Of a DNA stretch of 64,000 nt, positions 17,621 to 26,340 are shown one piece after another (positions within the stretch are counted from its first letter, which is position 1; each line of letters starts with the position of its first letter). The notes beneath the pieces are model-generated. The model was given only the letters and a program-made list of their open reading frames with translations. It did no database searches and was not told where the DNA came from. The stretch lies in the NCBI GenBank assembly GCA_947371755.1, contig CANBQT010000001.1, forward strand, positions 62,001-126,000, written 5' to 3'. The DNA is from Chitinophagaceae bacterium (GTDB lineage Bacteria; Bacteroidota; Bacteroidia; Chitinophagales; Chitinophagaceae). Made by a program: the position numbers and the translations under genes.

Positions 17621-20086
17621 TTAACCATTAGTAAAAGTCATATGCCATTTGATCTTCTCGTTTTTAGTGGCATTCTCTTTTGACAAGAATAAAAGTTTAA
17701 AGTATTTCCCTGCCACCCAACTATCAATAAAATTATCATAGAATTTAGAGCCAGGGTTACCGCTTTGTCCTCCAGGATATACACCATAAGCATCGGTCTC
17801 ATCAGTCATGTGCACAATCATTCGCCAACTTGGGCCATGCGCTGTGGTTGTTGCATTGACACAATTTTTACCTCCCCCAATCGGAAGATGCAATCTACTA
17901 AGAGCGGGTAATTGTAATAAATGACTAACCCTGGTGTCTTTTATAATACCCCAATCTAACTTTTTATCTTTTTCCAATTCCTCTAAATACACGGCTGCTT
18001 TTTTCACTGCCTCCATTACGTCATCTTCAACTGTTTCAATTTTGTTCGTTGTATTTATATTATCTGCGAAACGATATTGATTATTTTTTAAAAGATTGTC
18101 TAATAAAGTAGACCCATCAGGCCAGGGCATGGGGCTTTTTGCTTTTTGAAAATCATCTTTCCAAACAACTTGTTCTAAACTATCCCATATGGCATTGAAA
18201 ACTGTAGCTCCTTGTGCGGTTACTTCATTTCGGAAATTCCATTCCCTAAGAATATCAACGTATTTTTTTTCTGAGGTTGTTAACTTCGAATCATCAATAT
18301 TCTTTAACAATACAGGTCTGGCCATTTCTGCAAACACATCATAATTTTCATTTTGTAAAAATTGCATGTCCATGGGAGTGATCCCATTCATAACCGACAA
18401 TCGTTTATTTATGATTACACCTCTATATACTGGAAAATTATGCGAGATCCCTAAGTAGTAAGGATAAGTAGAATCTGTTGATTTTTGATTAGCACTACTT
18501 ACCCACCCTCTTTGAGGATCAATGACCATTGGGTTTTCTGACTCTGGAATAATTCCCTGCCATTGATAGGTGCTGTCAATTCCTGGCATGATAAAATCGC
18601 CCTGCCGTTTCCATCTGGCCACAAAGCTTCCTTGTTGTTTAATTGCTATATGACCACTTTTAGATGCAAAAGCAAAGTTTTGTCCTGGACAACTCCAATC
18701 TGCAATCGCAGATTGATAATCACTGATATTTTTTGCTCTATTTAATTTGTAAAAAGTTTTCAACCCAGATCCAGCTTGATTGGCAGTCCATTTAACAGCA
18801 AGATATTGCGGATGGGAGCTGTCACTTTTATAATGACGATCGTACATAACTGGTCCCATTTCAGTCATAGCAATGTATTCATTTATATCTGGCTTTCCTT
18901 TTACCTTGATTGTTTCTAACCTTAATTGCGCTTTACGCCATTCACCGTTAAACCAGTATTCTTGCATGGAAGTATCTTTGAATTGTACTTCATAATAATC
19001 AAGTACGTCGCGACCTGCATTTGTAACACCCCATGCAATGCTATCATTAAACCCAATTATAACTGCAGGCGAACCCGGAAAGCTAGCTCCATAAGTATTG
19101 TGCGTAGGTGTATTGATTTGTATCTCGTACCATAAAGAAGGAAGATTTAAACCCAGGTGGGGATCATTACAGAGAATTGGTCTTCCCGAAGCAGTTTTAG
19201 AACCAGAAACAGCCCAGTTATTACTTCCGTTATTCCTATTGGGTGTTATAGGACCTTCTACTGAATTTGAAATAGATGTTTTATTTAAATAAGGCGAATC
19301 AATATCTTTTGGAGCAACTGGAATTATAGAAGGTTTGGTATAAACAGTTCCTTTAGGGATAATAGGATCAAGTGAATCCTGCACATTCGGGAAGAGCTGA
19401 TCAAATGCATCATAACCTAAAAAGTTCTTAGCATTTGACATTTTAAGATCCTGTTTTGCCCCGCTTCCTGTTAAGTCGTAAGACATATACATCAAAAACA
19501 AATAAGTCTTTAATGGAGTCCATTGCTCGGGCTTGTAATCCATCAATTTATATTCAAGGGGAATCTGTTCAGGTTTTAAAGATTTGATATAGGCATTTAC
19601 ACCTTCGGTATATGCATCAACAGTAGCTTGCATTTCACGATCCTTCTCCATTCGTTGCATCGTTTGTTCTGCTCCATATACCATTCCTAATCTTCTGAAG
19701 AAAAGATCAATATTTAACCTTTCAGGGCCAGCAATCTCACTTAATCTACCTGCAGCAACATAGGTTTGAAACTCCATTTGCCATAGTCTGAATTTTGCAT
19801 GTATAAAACCCTGCACATAATAGGCATCCAAATCAGTTTGTGCATAAATATGGGGCACCAACCTTTCATCCATAAATACATCTACCTTACCCTTTAAGCC
19901 CTCTAATTTAACATCCCCTGAAAAAGAAGTATTAGAGGCTTCTGCATTTTGCCAAAAACCTTGCTGCGGAGACAAAAAATAACCCAGTCTAGGGGTCTTA
20001 CTATTTCCTACTGGCAATGGGGTATTTAATACAAAAACCAGACCTGTAGTTGCAATGGTTGAAATTAAAAAAGGAATTATTCTCAT
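17621..20086 (-). CDS. Penicillin acylase family protein (Ntn hydrolase)
   Basis: 821 residues, N-terminal hydrophobic export segment (FLISTIATTGLVFVL), then the acylase alpha chain (VDVFMDERLVPHIYAQTDLD, QGFIHAKFRLWQMEF, AAGRLSEIAG) and, after an autocatalytic site, the beta chain. The NNGSNNWAVSG motif places the nucleophile at Ser 288, with cleavage expected after Gly 287. ILCNDPHL and the PGSPAVIIGFN region also match. Family members hydrolyse amide bonds in acyl-homoserine lactones, beta-lactams or other N-acyl compounds in the periplasm; the substrate here is not predictable. It forms a pair with the small membrane protein encoded downstream. Confidence 0.88.
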   Translation of the reverse strand: MRIIPFLISTIATTGLVFVLNTPLPVGNSKTPRLGYFLSPQQGFWQNAEASNTSFSGDVKLEGLKGKVDVFMDERLVPHIYAQTDLDAYYVQGFIHAKFRLWQMEFQTYVAAGRLSEIAGPERLNIDLFFRRLGMVYGAEQTMQRMEKDREMQATVDAYTEGVNAYIKSLKPEQIPLEYKLMDYKPEQWTPLKTYLFLMYMSYDLTGSGAKQDLKMSNAKNFLGYDAFDQLFPNVQDSLDPIIPKGTVYTKPSIIPVAPKDIDSPYLNKTSISNSVEGPITPNRNNGSNNWAVSGSKTASGRPILCNDPHLGLNLPSLWYEIQINTPTHNTYGASFPGSPAVIIGFNDSIAWGVTNAGRDVLDYYEVQFKDTSMQEYWFNGEWRKAQLRLETIKVKGKPDINEYIAMTEMGPVMYDRHYKSDSSHPQYLAVKWTANQAGSGLKTFYKLNRAKNISDYQSAIADWSCPGQNFAFASKSGHIAIKQQGSFVARWKRQGDFIMPGIDSTYQWQGIIPESENPMVIDPQRGWVSSANQKSTDSTYPYYLGISHNFPVYRGVIINKRLSVMNGITPMDMQFLQNENYDVFAEMARPVLLKNIDDSKLTTSEKKYVDILREWNFRNEVTAQGATVFNAIWDSLEQVVWKDDFQKAKSPMPWPDGSTLLDNLLKNNQYRFADNINTTNKIETVEDDVMEAVKKAAVYLEELEKDKKLDWGIIKDTRVSHLLQLPALSRLHLPIGGGKNCVNATTTAHGPSWRMIVHMTDETDAYGVYPGGQSGNPGSKFYDNFIDSWVAGKYFKLLFLSKENATKNEKIKWHMTFTNG

Positions 20087-20113
20087 CAGAATGAATTGTA
20101 GTTTTAAAAGTAA

Positions 20114-21439
20114 TTATTTCGCAATTACAATCTTGTATTTTGTGCCCTTAATTTTCTCATCCCTCACCTTCTCTAACAGGGCATTAATTTTATTCTTTTT
20201 AATTGCAACGAAAGAATTGAAATCTTTTACTACAATTAAACCAATCTCATCTTTTTGTAGATTTCCTTTTTGCGTTAAGAAGCCAACAATATCCACTTTA
20301 TTTAATTTATCCTTTTTACCCCCATTAATATATATCGTAGTAAATAGTGGTGGTTTCGGAGGCTTTTGATTAACCGGAATGTCTAATGGTTCTAGATCTT
20401 TTCGAATATAATTTGGCATGTATTCTTCACGGTGCATCAATAAATAAGCAGTACCTACTGCATTCATACGTGCAGTTCTACCATTACGATGTGTAAATTC
20501 AGCAAATGTTGATGGCAGATGATAATGAATAATGTGTTTGATTTCTGGTATATCTAATCCCCTTGCAGCTAAATCTGTTGCAACCAAAAAATTCACAGAC
20601 CCATTACTGAATTGGATCAATGTTTGCTCACGCTGCATCTGTTCCATACCGCCATGAAATGCGGCATTTTGAATTCCTTTTTCTTTTAATAAAAGAGATG
20701 TTCTTTCAACCGCATCTCTATGATTACAAAAAATGATGGTTTGCTCCGACCCTATGAAACAAAGTAATTGTGCTAACCGATCTGCTTTATCCTTAGTTTC
20801 TGAAATGACGAGTTGAACACTCAACAAATCATTCTCATCTTCACTTACCAAATGATCTATTACAAATAAGTTTTGTACACCCGCAAAATCCGGGACCTGA
20901 ATGGCAGCCGTAGCAGAAACTAAGATTCTTTTAGTAAGTTTTGGAATAGACCCAATTACAAAACTCATTTCTTCTTCAAAACCAAGAGCTAAGGATTTAT
21001 CAAATTCATCTAAAACCAAGGTTTTAATACCTTCTACCAAAAAAGTTTCTCTTCTAATATGATCTGCAATTCTTCCAGGTGTTCCAATTAATAATGCAGG
21101 AGCTTCCACCAAATTCTGAATTTCTGTTTGCATGTCATGACCTCCATAACAACAACTGACTTTAAAACCTGTTCCTAGTTTTTTCCAGACCTGTTCAATC
21201 TGAATGGCCAATTCTCTTGAAGGAACTAAAATCAGACATTGTACCAAATTATTATCTTCCTGCATTAATTCTAGAACTGCCAGGAGAAAAGCTATGGTTT
21301 TTCCTGAACCTGTAGGCGAAAGAAGCAATGAATCACGATGCCTTATAAAACCAGGGTATGCATCTTTTTGCATCTCATTCAAGGAGTTAATCGAAACATT
21401 TTTCAATAACTCGGATATCTTATTATCATTCAATTGCAT
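20114..21439 (-). CDS. DEAD-box ATP-dependent RNA helicase with DbpA-like C-terminal domain
   Basis: 441 residues from ATG 21439. Motif I SPTGSGKT, Ia VPSRELA, Ib GTPGR, II DEFD in place of DEAD, III SAT, then the second RecA domain with ATDLAARGLDIP and motif VI HRNGRTAR. The C-terminal about 75 residues (VDIVGFLTQKGNLQKDEIGLIVVKDFNSFVAI) resemble the DbpA RNA-binding domain that targets 23S rRNA helix 92. A role in late 50S assembly is therefore likely. Motif II DEFD and the Asn-Gly in motif VI are variants that keep the catalytic Asp-Glu and the arginines. Starts 87 bp from the divergent miaE. Confidence 0.9.
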   Translation of the reverse strand: MQLNDNKISELLKNVSINSLNEMQKDAYPGFIRHRDSLLLSPTGSGKTIAFLLAVLELMQEDNNLVQCLILVPSRELAIQIEQVWKKLGTGFKVSCCYGGHDMQTEIQNLVEAPALLIGTPGRIADHIRRETFLVEGIKTLVLDEFDKSLALGFEEEMSFVIGSIPKLTKRILVSATAAIQVPDFAGVQNLFVIDHLVSEDENDLLSVQLVISETKDKADRLAQLLCFIGSEQTIIFCNHRDAVERTSLLLKEKGIQNAAFHGGMEQMQREQTLIQFSNGSVNFLVATDLAARGLDIPEIKHIIHYHLPSTFAEFTHRNGRTARMNAVGTAYLLMHREEYMPNYIRKDLEPLDIPVNQKPPKPPLFTTIYINGGKKDKLNKVDIVGFLTQKGNLQKDEIGLIVVKDFNSFVAIKKNKINALLEKVRDEKIKGTKYKIVIAK

Positions 21440-21525
21440 AAGCAAAGATACTATTAAGTTCCCGGCAATAAATAGGCAGAACTATTGGATATTTGCCAGA
21501 ACATTTGAACCTGAAATTAATAATT

Positions 21526-22134
21526 ATGGAACTATCCATGCATACCAAGAATATCCTGGGGCTTCAACTTCCTACTGACCCTCGCTGGGTAAATCTTGCA
21601 GAGATATCAATTGAATCTATATTAACCGATCACGCATATTGCGAACAGAAAGCTGCAACCACCTGCATTTCATATATCCAAAGGTATTCTGATTATAGTT
21701 TGATGGTAGAATCCTTAGCCCCGATAGTAACAGAAGAATGGGGACATTTTCGAATGGTATTGCAAGAATTAAAAAAAAGAGGTCTAGAATTAGGAAGACA
21801 AAGAAAGGATGAGTATGTGAATAAACTGATGGAGTTTCAACATAAAGGGGGAAGAATTGAAGACCGATTCTTAGATCAAATGCTCACAATGGCACTCATT
21901 GAAGCCAGGAGTTGTGAACGATTTAAAAGATTAAGCGAAGGACTCGAAGATGAATATCTGAGAAATTTTTACAGAAAATTCATGGAAAGTGAAGCAGGAC
22001 ACTATACCTTATTTATTAACCTGGCGGACCATTATACCGACAAAAAAATTGTAAGAGAGAGATGGAAAGAATGGCTGGTTTATGAAGCGGGTGTAATGGA
22101 TGCAATGGCAATACGGGGAGACAGAATCCACTAA
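21526..22134 (+). CDS. miaE: tRNA-(2-methylthio-N6-isopentenyl/hydroxy A37) hydroxylase
   Basis: 202 residues from the ATG at 21526; an upstream TTG at 21493 would add 11 non-conserved residues. It belongs to the MiaE non-haem di-iron family: DHAYCEQKAATTC supplies one ligand set, TEEWGHFRMV a second, and RSCERF and ESEAGHYTLF further E/ExxH ligands. It hydroxylates the isopentenyl group of ms2i6A37 in tRNAs reading U-starting codons, using oxygen. This implies MiaA and MiaB elsewhere in the genome. Its stop overlaps the convergent GSCFA gene by four bases (CTAA). Confidence 0.9.
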   Translation: MELSMHTKNILGLQLPTDPRWVNLAEISIESILTDHAYCEQKAATTCISYIQRYSDYSLMVESLAPIVTEEWGHFRMVLQELKKRGLELGRQRKDEYVNKLMEFQHKGGRIEDRFLDQMLTMALIEARSCERFKRLSEGLEDEYLRNFYRKFMESEAGHYTLFINLADHYTDKKIVRERWKEWLVYEAGVMDAMAIRGDRIH

Positions 22135-23141
22135 AAGTTTTGTCTTATCCCAGTTTGAAAATAATCAAGTTCAGAACTTATATTTAAAAAAGGATACTGC
22201 AACTTGAGATGTTTGGTTTTGAAATAATAATTTTTTAAAAATTGAAGGTGCTTTTCTGAACCTGGATTAAAAGGTTTGTGTTGAAATGCAAGATTAATCT
22301 CTGCAATTTCTTTCATGATTAATTTTGTTTGCTCATCCATACAAGCATCCACTAACTTTTCCCAAACATACTGGGTAGCCTGATAATTGGGATGAACCAG
22401 GTCTTCTGCATAAAATCGATAATCACGTAAATCATCAATCACCAATTCATAGGCTGGAAAATAATGAACAAAGCTGAATGAATCTACTAATTGGTGTACT
22501 GCTTGAATCAATACAGCCTTACTTCGATTGTTTTCTACCAGCCCTTCTCTTAAATGCCTCACAGGGCTAATTGTAAACAAAATCTGTAGCCGGGGATTAA
22601 AAGATTGTATTTTTTGAATCAGCTCTTCAAAAATCGAGACTGTTTCTGATGCAGTCATTAATCTTTTTTGAAACCAATCGCTTGGAGCTTTGTGGTTATT
22701 GGAAGCTACAGCATGCAATTCTGCATTTGCAGCTTTATCTGTAAGGGTATATAACCAAGCTGATCCTAGAGTAATCATCAAATGGTCTGCCTCTTTAATA
22801 TAGGCATGAGCATTTATTATTGAATTGTTTATTTTAGCGATACACTCTTCAGCACTCAAACCTGAAAACCTACTATGGTGTTTCCAACTATGCCATGCTT
22901 CATTATAAAAAAATAAATCCTTATCAGTATATTCTTTACACGAGAGATAATCGGAAATAGCTTCCACAACACTCACTGGATTAAACAAAATGCCGTGAGG
23001 GTTTTCCTGAACTTGAAATTTATGCCTACGAAGTTTCTCTCCAATATTTTCTGTAAAACAAGATCCAATTAAAAGCAATTTATCTTGCAATTGAATTGAG
23101 TGCTCTGATTTTTTAATATCAAATTCGAAATGAAACTTCAT
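22131..23141 (-). CDS. GSCFA domain protein
   Basis: 336 residues. The N-terminal LLIGSCFTENIGEKL carries the GSCF motif that names the family, followed by NPHGILFNPVSV. Later blocks WKHHSRFSG, LMITLGSAWLYT, FTISPVRHLREGL and the C-terminal FYAEDLVHPN resemble the four blocks of SGNH/GDSL-type hydrolases (Ser in the first, Asp-x-x-His in the last). A hydrolase or acyl-transferase activity is therefore plausible but unproven; no signal peptide is evident. It lies 8 bp after the rlmB stop codon in the same direction and is probably co-transcribed. Confidence 0.85.
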   Translation of the reverse strand: MKFHFEFDIKKSEHSIQLQDKLLLIGSCFTENIGEKLRRHKFQVQENPHGILFNPVSVVEAISDYLSCKEYTDKDLFFYNEAWHSWKHHSRFSGLSAEECIAKINNSIINAHAYIKEADHLMITLGSAWLYTLTDKAANAELHAVASNNHKAPSDWFQKRLMTASETVSIFEELIQKIQSFNPRLQILFTISPVRHLREGLVENNRSKAVLIQAVHQLVDSFSFVHYFPAYELVIDDLRDYRFYAEDLVHPNYQATQYVWEKLVDACMDEQTKLIMKEIAEINLAFQHKPFNPGSEKHLQFLKNYYFKTKHLKLQYPFLNISSELDYFQTGIRQNF

Positions 23142-23149
23142 ACATTATA

Positions 23150-23893
23150 CTATTTCATTCTCTGTTTCATTGCTTCATATAAAATAATTCCTGTAGCAAC
23201 AGATACATTATAAGAATCAAATTTAGCCGCCATGGGAATTTTGAAAAATTGATCAGCTGCCTTTGCAATATAAGGCTGTACACCTTTGCCCTCATCCCCC
23301 ATGATTAAACAACAAGGTTCAGTTAAGACCATGTCTGCCACATTTTTTTCAGCACGCATTTCACTAGTAAACACTTGTATACCATTCAGATGCAATGTAT
23401 CAACGGCCTTCAGTAAACTATTTACACGACAAATATGAATCAACTCTAAGGCGCCAGCACTGCTTTTCATGGCTTCTTCATTAAGGGCACCTACTCCTTT
23501 ATCAGGAATGATGATAGCATGTGCGCCTGTACAAACCGCAGATCTTGCGATTGCGCCGATATTCCTAACATCAGTAACTCCATCTAACATTACAAATAAC
23601 GGAACTTCTCCAGAAGACACCACATGATCTATCACCTGTTGCAGATCCATATAAATTACTGATGCAACAAATGCCATTACTCCCTGATGGTTAGCTCTAC
23701 TCAGACTATTCAATTTTTCTATTGGAACAACCTGAATAGGGATATTTTTTTCTTTAGCTAAATGACGGATAGATCCAATACTATCACCTTCTACATTTTT
23801 TTGAAATAGAATCTTATCAATTGCTTTACCAGCATTTATGGCTTCGATCAAAGGCTGACGGCCAATAATTAATTTATCTTGTTTTGGAGGCAT
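23150..23893 (-). CDS. rlmB: 23S rRNA (guanosine-2'-O-)-methyltransferase, SpoU/RlmB type
   Basis: 247 residues. N-terminal substrate-binding domain (IIGRQPLIEAINAGKAIDKIL, HQGVMAFVASV) and C-terminal SPOUT domain with motif 1 DGVTDVRNIGAIARSA, motif 2 LIMGDEGKGV and motif 3 KIPMAAKFDSYNVSVATGI, which form the trefoil knot that binds SAM. It methylates a guanosine ribose in 23S rRNA (G2251 in E. coli). The family is certain; the exact position is inferred from best-known members. Six bases separate it from the upstream NUDIX gene. Confidence 0.9.
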   Translation of the reverse strand: MPPKQDKLIIGRQPLIEAINAGKAIDKILFQKNVEGDSIGSIRHLAKEKNIPIQVVPIEKLNSLSRANHQGVMAFVASVIYMDLQQVIDHVVSSGEVPLFVMLDGVTDVRNIGAIARSAVCTGAHAIIIPDKGVGALNEEAMKSSAGALELIHICRVNSLLKAVDTLHLNGIQVFTSEMRAEKNVADMVLTEPCCLIMGDEGKGVQPYIAKAADQFFKIPMAAKFDSYNVSVATGIILYEAMKQRMK

Positions 23894-23899
23894 AGTATT

Positions 23900-24460
23900 T
23901 TATTTTAGTTTTCCTTCCAGCAGCATGGCTTTGATTTTATAAATAGCTGCTACTGTCATTGAATCGGTAATTTTTCCAGCTTCAACCATCTCATACACTT
24001 CATTGAAAGGAAGTTTCTGTATTTGTAATTGTTCTGTTTCTTCAGGTTCTGAAGTTTTTTGAGTTAATGAAGTGGCTAAATACACAATTGCTAATTCATC
24101 ACTTACAGAATTTGATAAATGCATCGTTAATAAGGGCACCCAATTTTCAGCTATTAAACCTGTTTCTTCCAGTAATTCTCTTTTAGCACCTTCCAATGGA
24201 TCCACTCCAATTAATCCACCTCCCTCAGGTATCTCCCAACTATATTGATCAACCGTAAAACGGAATTGTCCCACTAACCAGGTATTTAACAACTCATCCA
24301 AAACCACTACTCCTATTGCGGTGTTCTTGAAGTGCACTTTTCCATAAATCCCCTTTCCACCTCCGGGATTTATAACATCATACTCGGTTACTTGTATCCA
24401 TGTATTATCATACACCTGTTTAGATGCAAGGATTTTCCAAGGATTCGGTTCAGGGTTCAT
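23900..24460 (-). CDS. NUDIX hydrolase, ADP-ribose pyrophosphatase-like
   Basis: 186 residues. NUDIX box at about 76-98 preceded by WEIPEGGG: the catalytic half RELLEETGL is intact, but the first Glu of the consensus (G-x5-E) is Val in GGLIGV. The flanking layout (VVVLDELLNTWLVGQFRF, then LSNSVSDELAIVYLATSL) matches ADP-ribose/NDP-sugar hydrolases that cleave a pyrophosphate with Mg2+. The replaced Glu is less critical than the REUxEE acids, so activity is likely retained. Its ATG overlaps the stop of the upstream membrane protein gene by four bases, and rlmB follows closely, giving a four-gene leftward cluster. Confidence 0.85.
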   Translation of the reverse strand: MNPEPNPWKILASKQVYDNTWIQVTEYDVINPGGGKGIYGKVHFKNTAIGVVVLDELLNTWLVGQFRFTVDQYSWEIPEGGGLIGVDPLEGAKRELLEETGLIAENWVPLLTMHLSNSVSDELAIVYLATSLTQKTSEPEETEQLQIQKLPFNEVYEMVEAGKITDSMTVAAIYKIKAMLLEGKLK

Positions 24461-24954
24461 GATTGACTCTTTCTTACGATCACAGGAATTGATATCAACA
24501 AATAAATAAGCACAATTGCAGCTAATGTAAATTTAATAGTAGCAAAATAATGCGTCATTTGTAAAGACACTACTGTAAAATTACCTGCTATTGTTTGCAA
24601 CATCAATAAATTTTCTCCAATATCCAAAACTCCAACAACAACAGAAACTCTTGCTAAGGTTAATCCAATGACCTTAAAATTTTGATTTTTCCATTTTGAA
24701 GAAACAGCTTCAGAAGCTAATGCTAAAAAAGCAACGTATGTTACTATAAATAAAAAGTCGAGCCATATATTCATTTTCACTACCGACCTATCCCATACTT
24801 CCATTAATATTGCAATTTGTCTTGGCTGTGTGGCCATTTCTAATTCCACGATACCCCTGGGACTTATATTTCTTTTAAGACTTGCTCCTTGCCATTGAAG
24901 GGCTGCCATCATCAAAACACAAGCAAAAGCAGCAACTATTAATTTCTGTCTCAT
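24457..24954 (-). CDS. Four-helix membrane protein of unknown function
   Basis: 165 residues from ATG 24954. Hydrophobic segments at about 4-20, 60-80, 95-115 and 135-158; the stretch VVGVLDIGENLLML within the third and IKFTLAAIVLIYLL in the fourth are the most regular. The segment between the first two would be periplasmic and contains ELEMATQP. No enzymatic motif is recognised. First gene of the leftward cluster with the NUDIX hydrolase (ATGA overlap), rlmB and GSCFA. The start codon lies about 30 bp beyond the metK terminator. Confidence 0.7.
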   Translation of the reverse strand: MRQKLIVAAFACVLMMAALQWQGASLKRNISPRGIVELEMATQPRQIAILMEVWDRSVVKMNIWLDFLFIVTYVAFLALASEAVSSKWKNQNFKVIGLTLARVSVVVGVLDIGENLLMLQTIAGNFTVVSLQMTHYFATIKFTLAAIVLIYLLISIPVIVRKSQS

Positions 24955-24992
24955 ATGCAATGATTAAAAAATCGGTTAAGCTCCTTAAAAAT

Positions 24993-25025
24993 AAAAAACC
25001 TCCGCTCAATATGCGGAGGTTTTTT
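24993..25025 (-). terminator. Intrinsic terminator of metK
   Basis: Perfect 13-bp inverted repeat (AAAAAACCTCCGC / GCGGAGGTTTTTT) with a 7-nt loop, 20 bp after the metK stop codon in its reading direction. It separates metK from the next leftward gene at 24954. Confidence 0.92.
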
Positions 25026-25043
25026 GTATTTTTTATCAAACTA

Positions 25044-26294
25044 CTAAATTCCGAAAGCTTGTTTCACCTTTCTTACATAATCCAGTTTTTCCCATGTAAA
25101 CAGTTCTACTTTCACAGACTTCTCCTTGCCAGATGGATCTCTGAAGGTTTTAACCACCACTTCATTCTTACGGCCCATATGTCCATAAGCTGCAGTTTCG
25201 CTATACATCGGTGTTCTTAATTTCAATCTTTGCTCAATGAAGTATGGACGCATATCGAAGATCCCTTGAACGATCTTGCCGATCTGTCCGTCGGTTAACT
25301 TCACCTTTGCTGTACCATAGGTATTTACATTGATACTGGTTGGCTTGGCAACCCCAATAGCGTAAGATACCTGTACCAATACTTCATCTGCCACGCCTGC
25401 TGCTACCAGATTCTTTGCGATATGTCTGGTGGCATATGCTGCAGAGCGGTCTACCTTACTTGGATCTTTACCACTGAATGCTCCTCCACCGTGTGCACCT
25501 TTTCCACCGTAGGTATCAACAATAATCTTGCGACCGGTTAAACCTGTATCACCATGTGGTCCACCAATCACAAACTTTCCAGTTGGGTTGATATGGTATT
25601 TGATATCCGCATTGAATAATTTCGCGTATTTCTTGTACTTCTTTTTAACTCTTGGGATCAGGATATTGATGATATCATCCTTGATCTTTGCCAACATCTT
25701 AGCTTCCTGATCAAAATCATCGTGCTGGGTAGAAACTACAATCGCATCAATTCGAACAGGCTTGTTGTTATCATCGTATTCCAAAGTCACCTGACTCTTT
25801 GCATCCGGGCGTAAGTACTGGATGGCTTTGTTCTCGCGGCGTAAAGCTGCTAATTCAATCAAGATCTTATGTGCCAGATCCAGTGCCAATGGCATATAGT
25901 CTTCTGTTTCATTGGTAGCATAACCAAACATCATACCCTGGTCGCCTGCTCCCTGGTCTTCTTTTTTCTTCTTGTCAACACCTTGGTTGATATCAGCACT
26001 TTGCTCATGGATAGCGGATAAAATACCACAGCTATTGGCTTCAAACATGTATTCACTCTTGGTATAACCTATCTTACGAATCACACCACGTGCAATTTCC
26101 TGCACATCTAAGTATGCTTTCGACTTCACTTCTCCAGCCAAGATCACCTGACCTGTAGTAACCAACGTTTCACAAGCAACTTTCGACTCCTTATCGAAAG
26201 CCAAAAAATTATCGATCAAAGCATCAGATATCTGATCGGCCACTTTATCAGGATGTCCTTCAGATACACTCTCGGAAGTAAACAAATAAGGCAT
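25044..26294 (-). CDS. metK: S-adenosylmethionine synthetase
   Basis: 416 residues. [17 protein letters not shown] at the start holds the methionine/ATP loop; [12 protein letters not shown] is the central signature; [17 protein letters not shown] and [19 protein letters not shown] carry the P-loop-like ATP and metal-binding segments. It makes SAM from methionine and ATP in the cytoplasm. The sequence between about 205 and 225 is Lys-rich ([14 protein letters not shown]), and this makes it slightly longer than the E. coli enzyme. Codon choice looks more GC-rich than the neighbours, as is usual for highly expressed genes. No SAM riboswitch is present in the 46-bp leader. Confidence 0.96.
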   Translation of the reverse strand: MPYLFTSESVSEGHPDKVADQISDALIDNFLAFDKESKVACETLVTTGQVILAGEVKSKAYLDVQEIARGVIRKIGYTKSEYMFEANSCGILSAIHEQSADINQGVDKKKKEDQGAGDQGMMFGYATNETEDYMPLALDLAHKILIELAALRRENKAIQYLRPDAKSQVTLEYDDNNKPVRIDAIVVSTQHDDFDQEAKMLAKIKDDIINILIPRVKKKYKKYAKLFNADIKYHINPTGKFVIGGPHGDTGLTGRKIIVDTYGGKGAHGGGAFSGKDPSKVDRSAAYATRHIAKNLVAAGVADEVLVQVSYAIGVAKPTSINVNTYGTAKVKLTDGQIGKIVQGIFDMRPYFIEQRLKLRTPMYSETAAYGHMGRKNEVVVKTFRDPSGKEKSVKVELFTWEKLDYVRKVKQAFGI

Positions 26295-26319
26295 AACTAT
26301 TTTTTAGAATTTTTGGATA

Positions 26320-26327
26320 CAAATATA
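26320..26327 (-). promoter_or_regulatory. -7 element (TATATTTG) of metK
   Basis: Full match to TAnnTTTG on the minus strand, 25 bp before the metK ATG, inside the short gap after the DUF4270 gene. No clear -33 partner. Confidence 0.45.
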
Positions 26328-26340
26328 TTGTATAGGTTGG

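Noticed and set aside
26295..26340. Possible SAM riboswitch ahead of metK
   Set aside because: Only 46 bp lie between metK and the upstream gene, with no stem arrangement of any SAM riboswitch class that I know.
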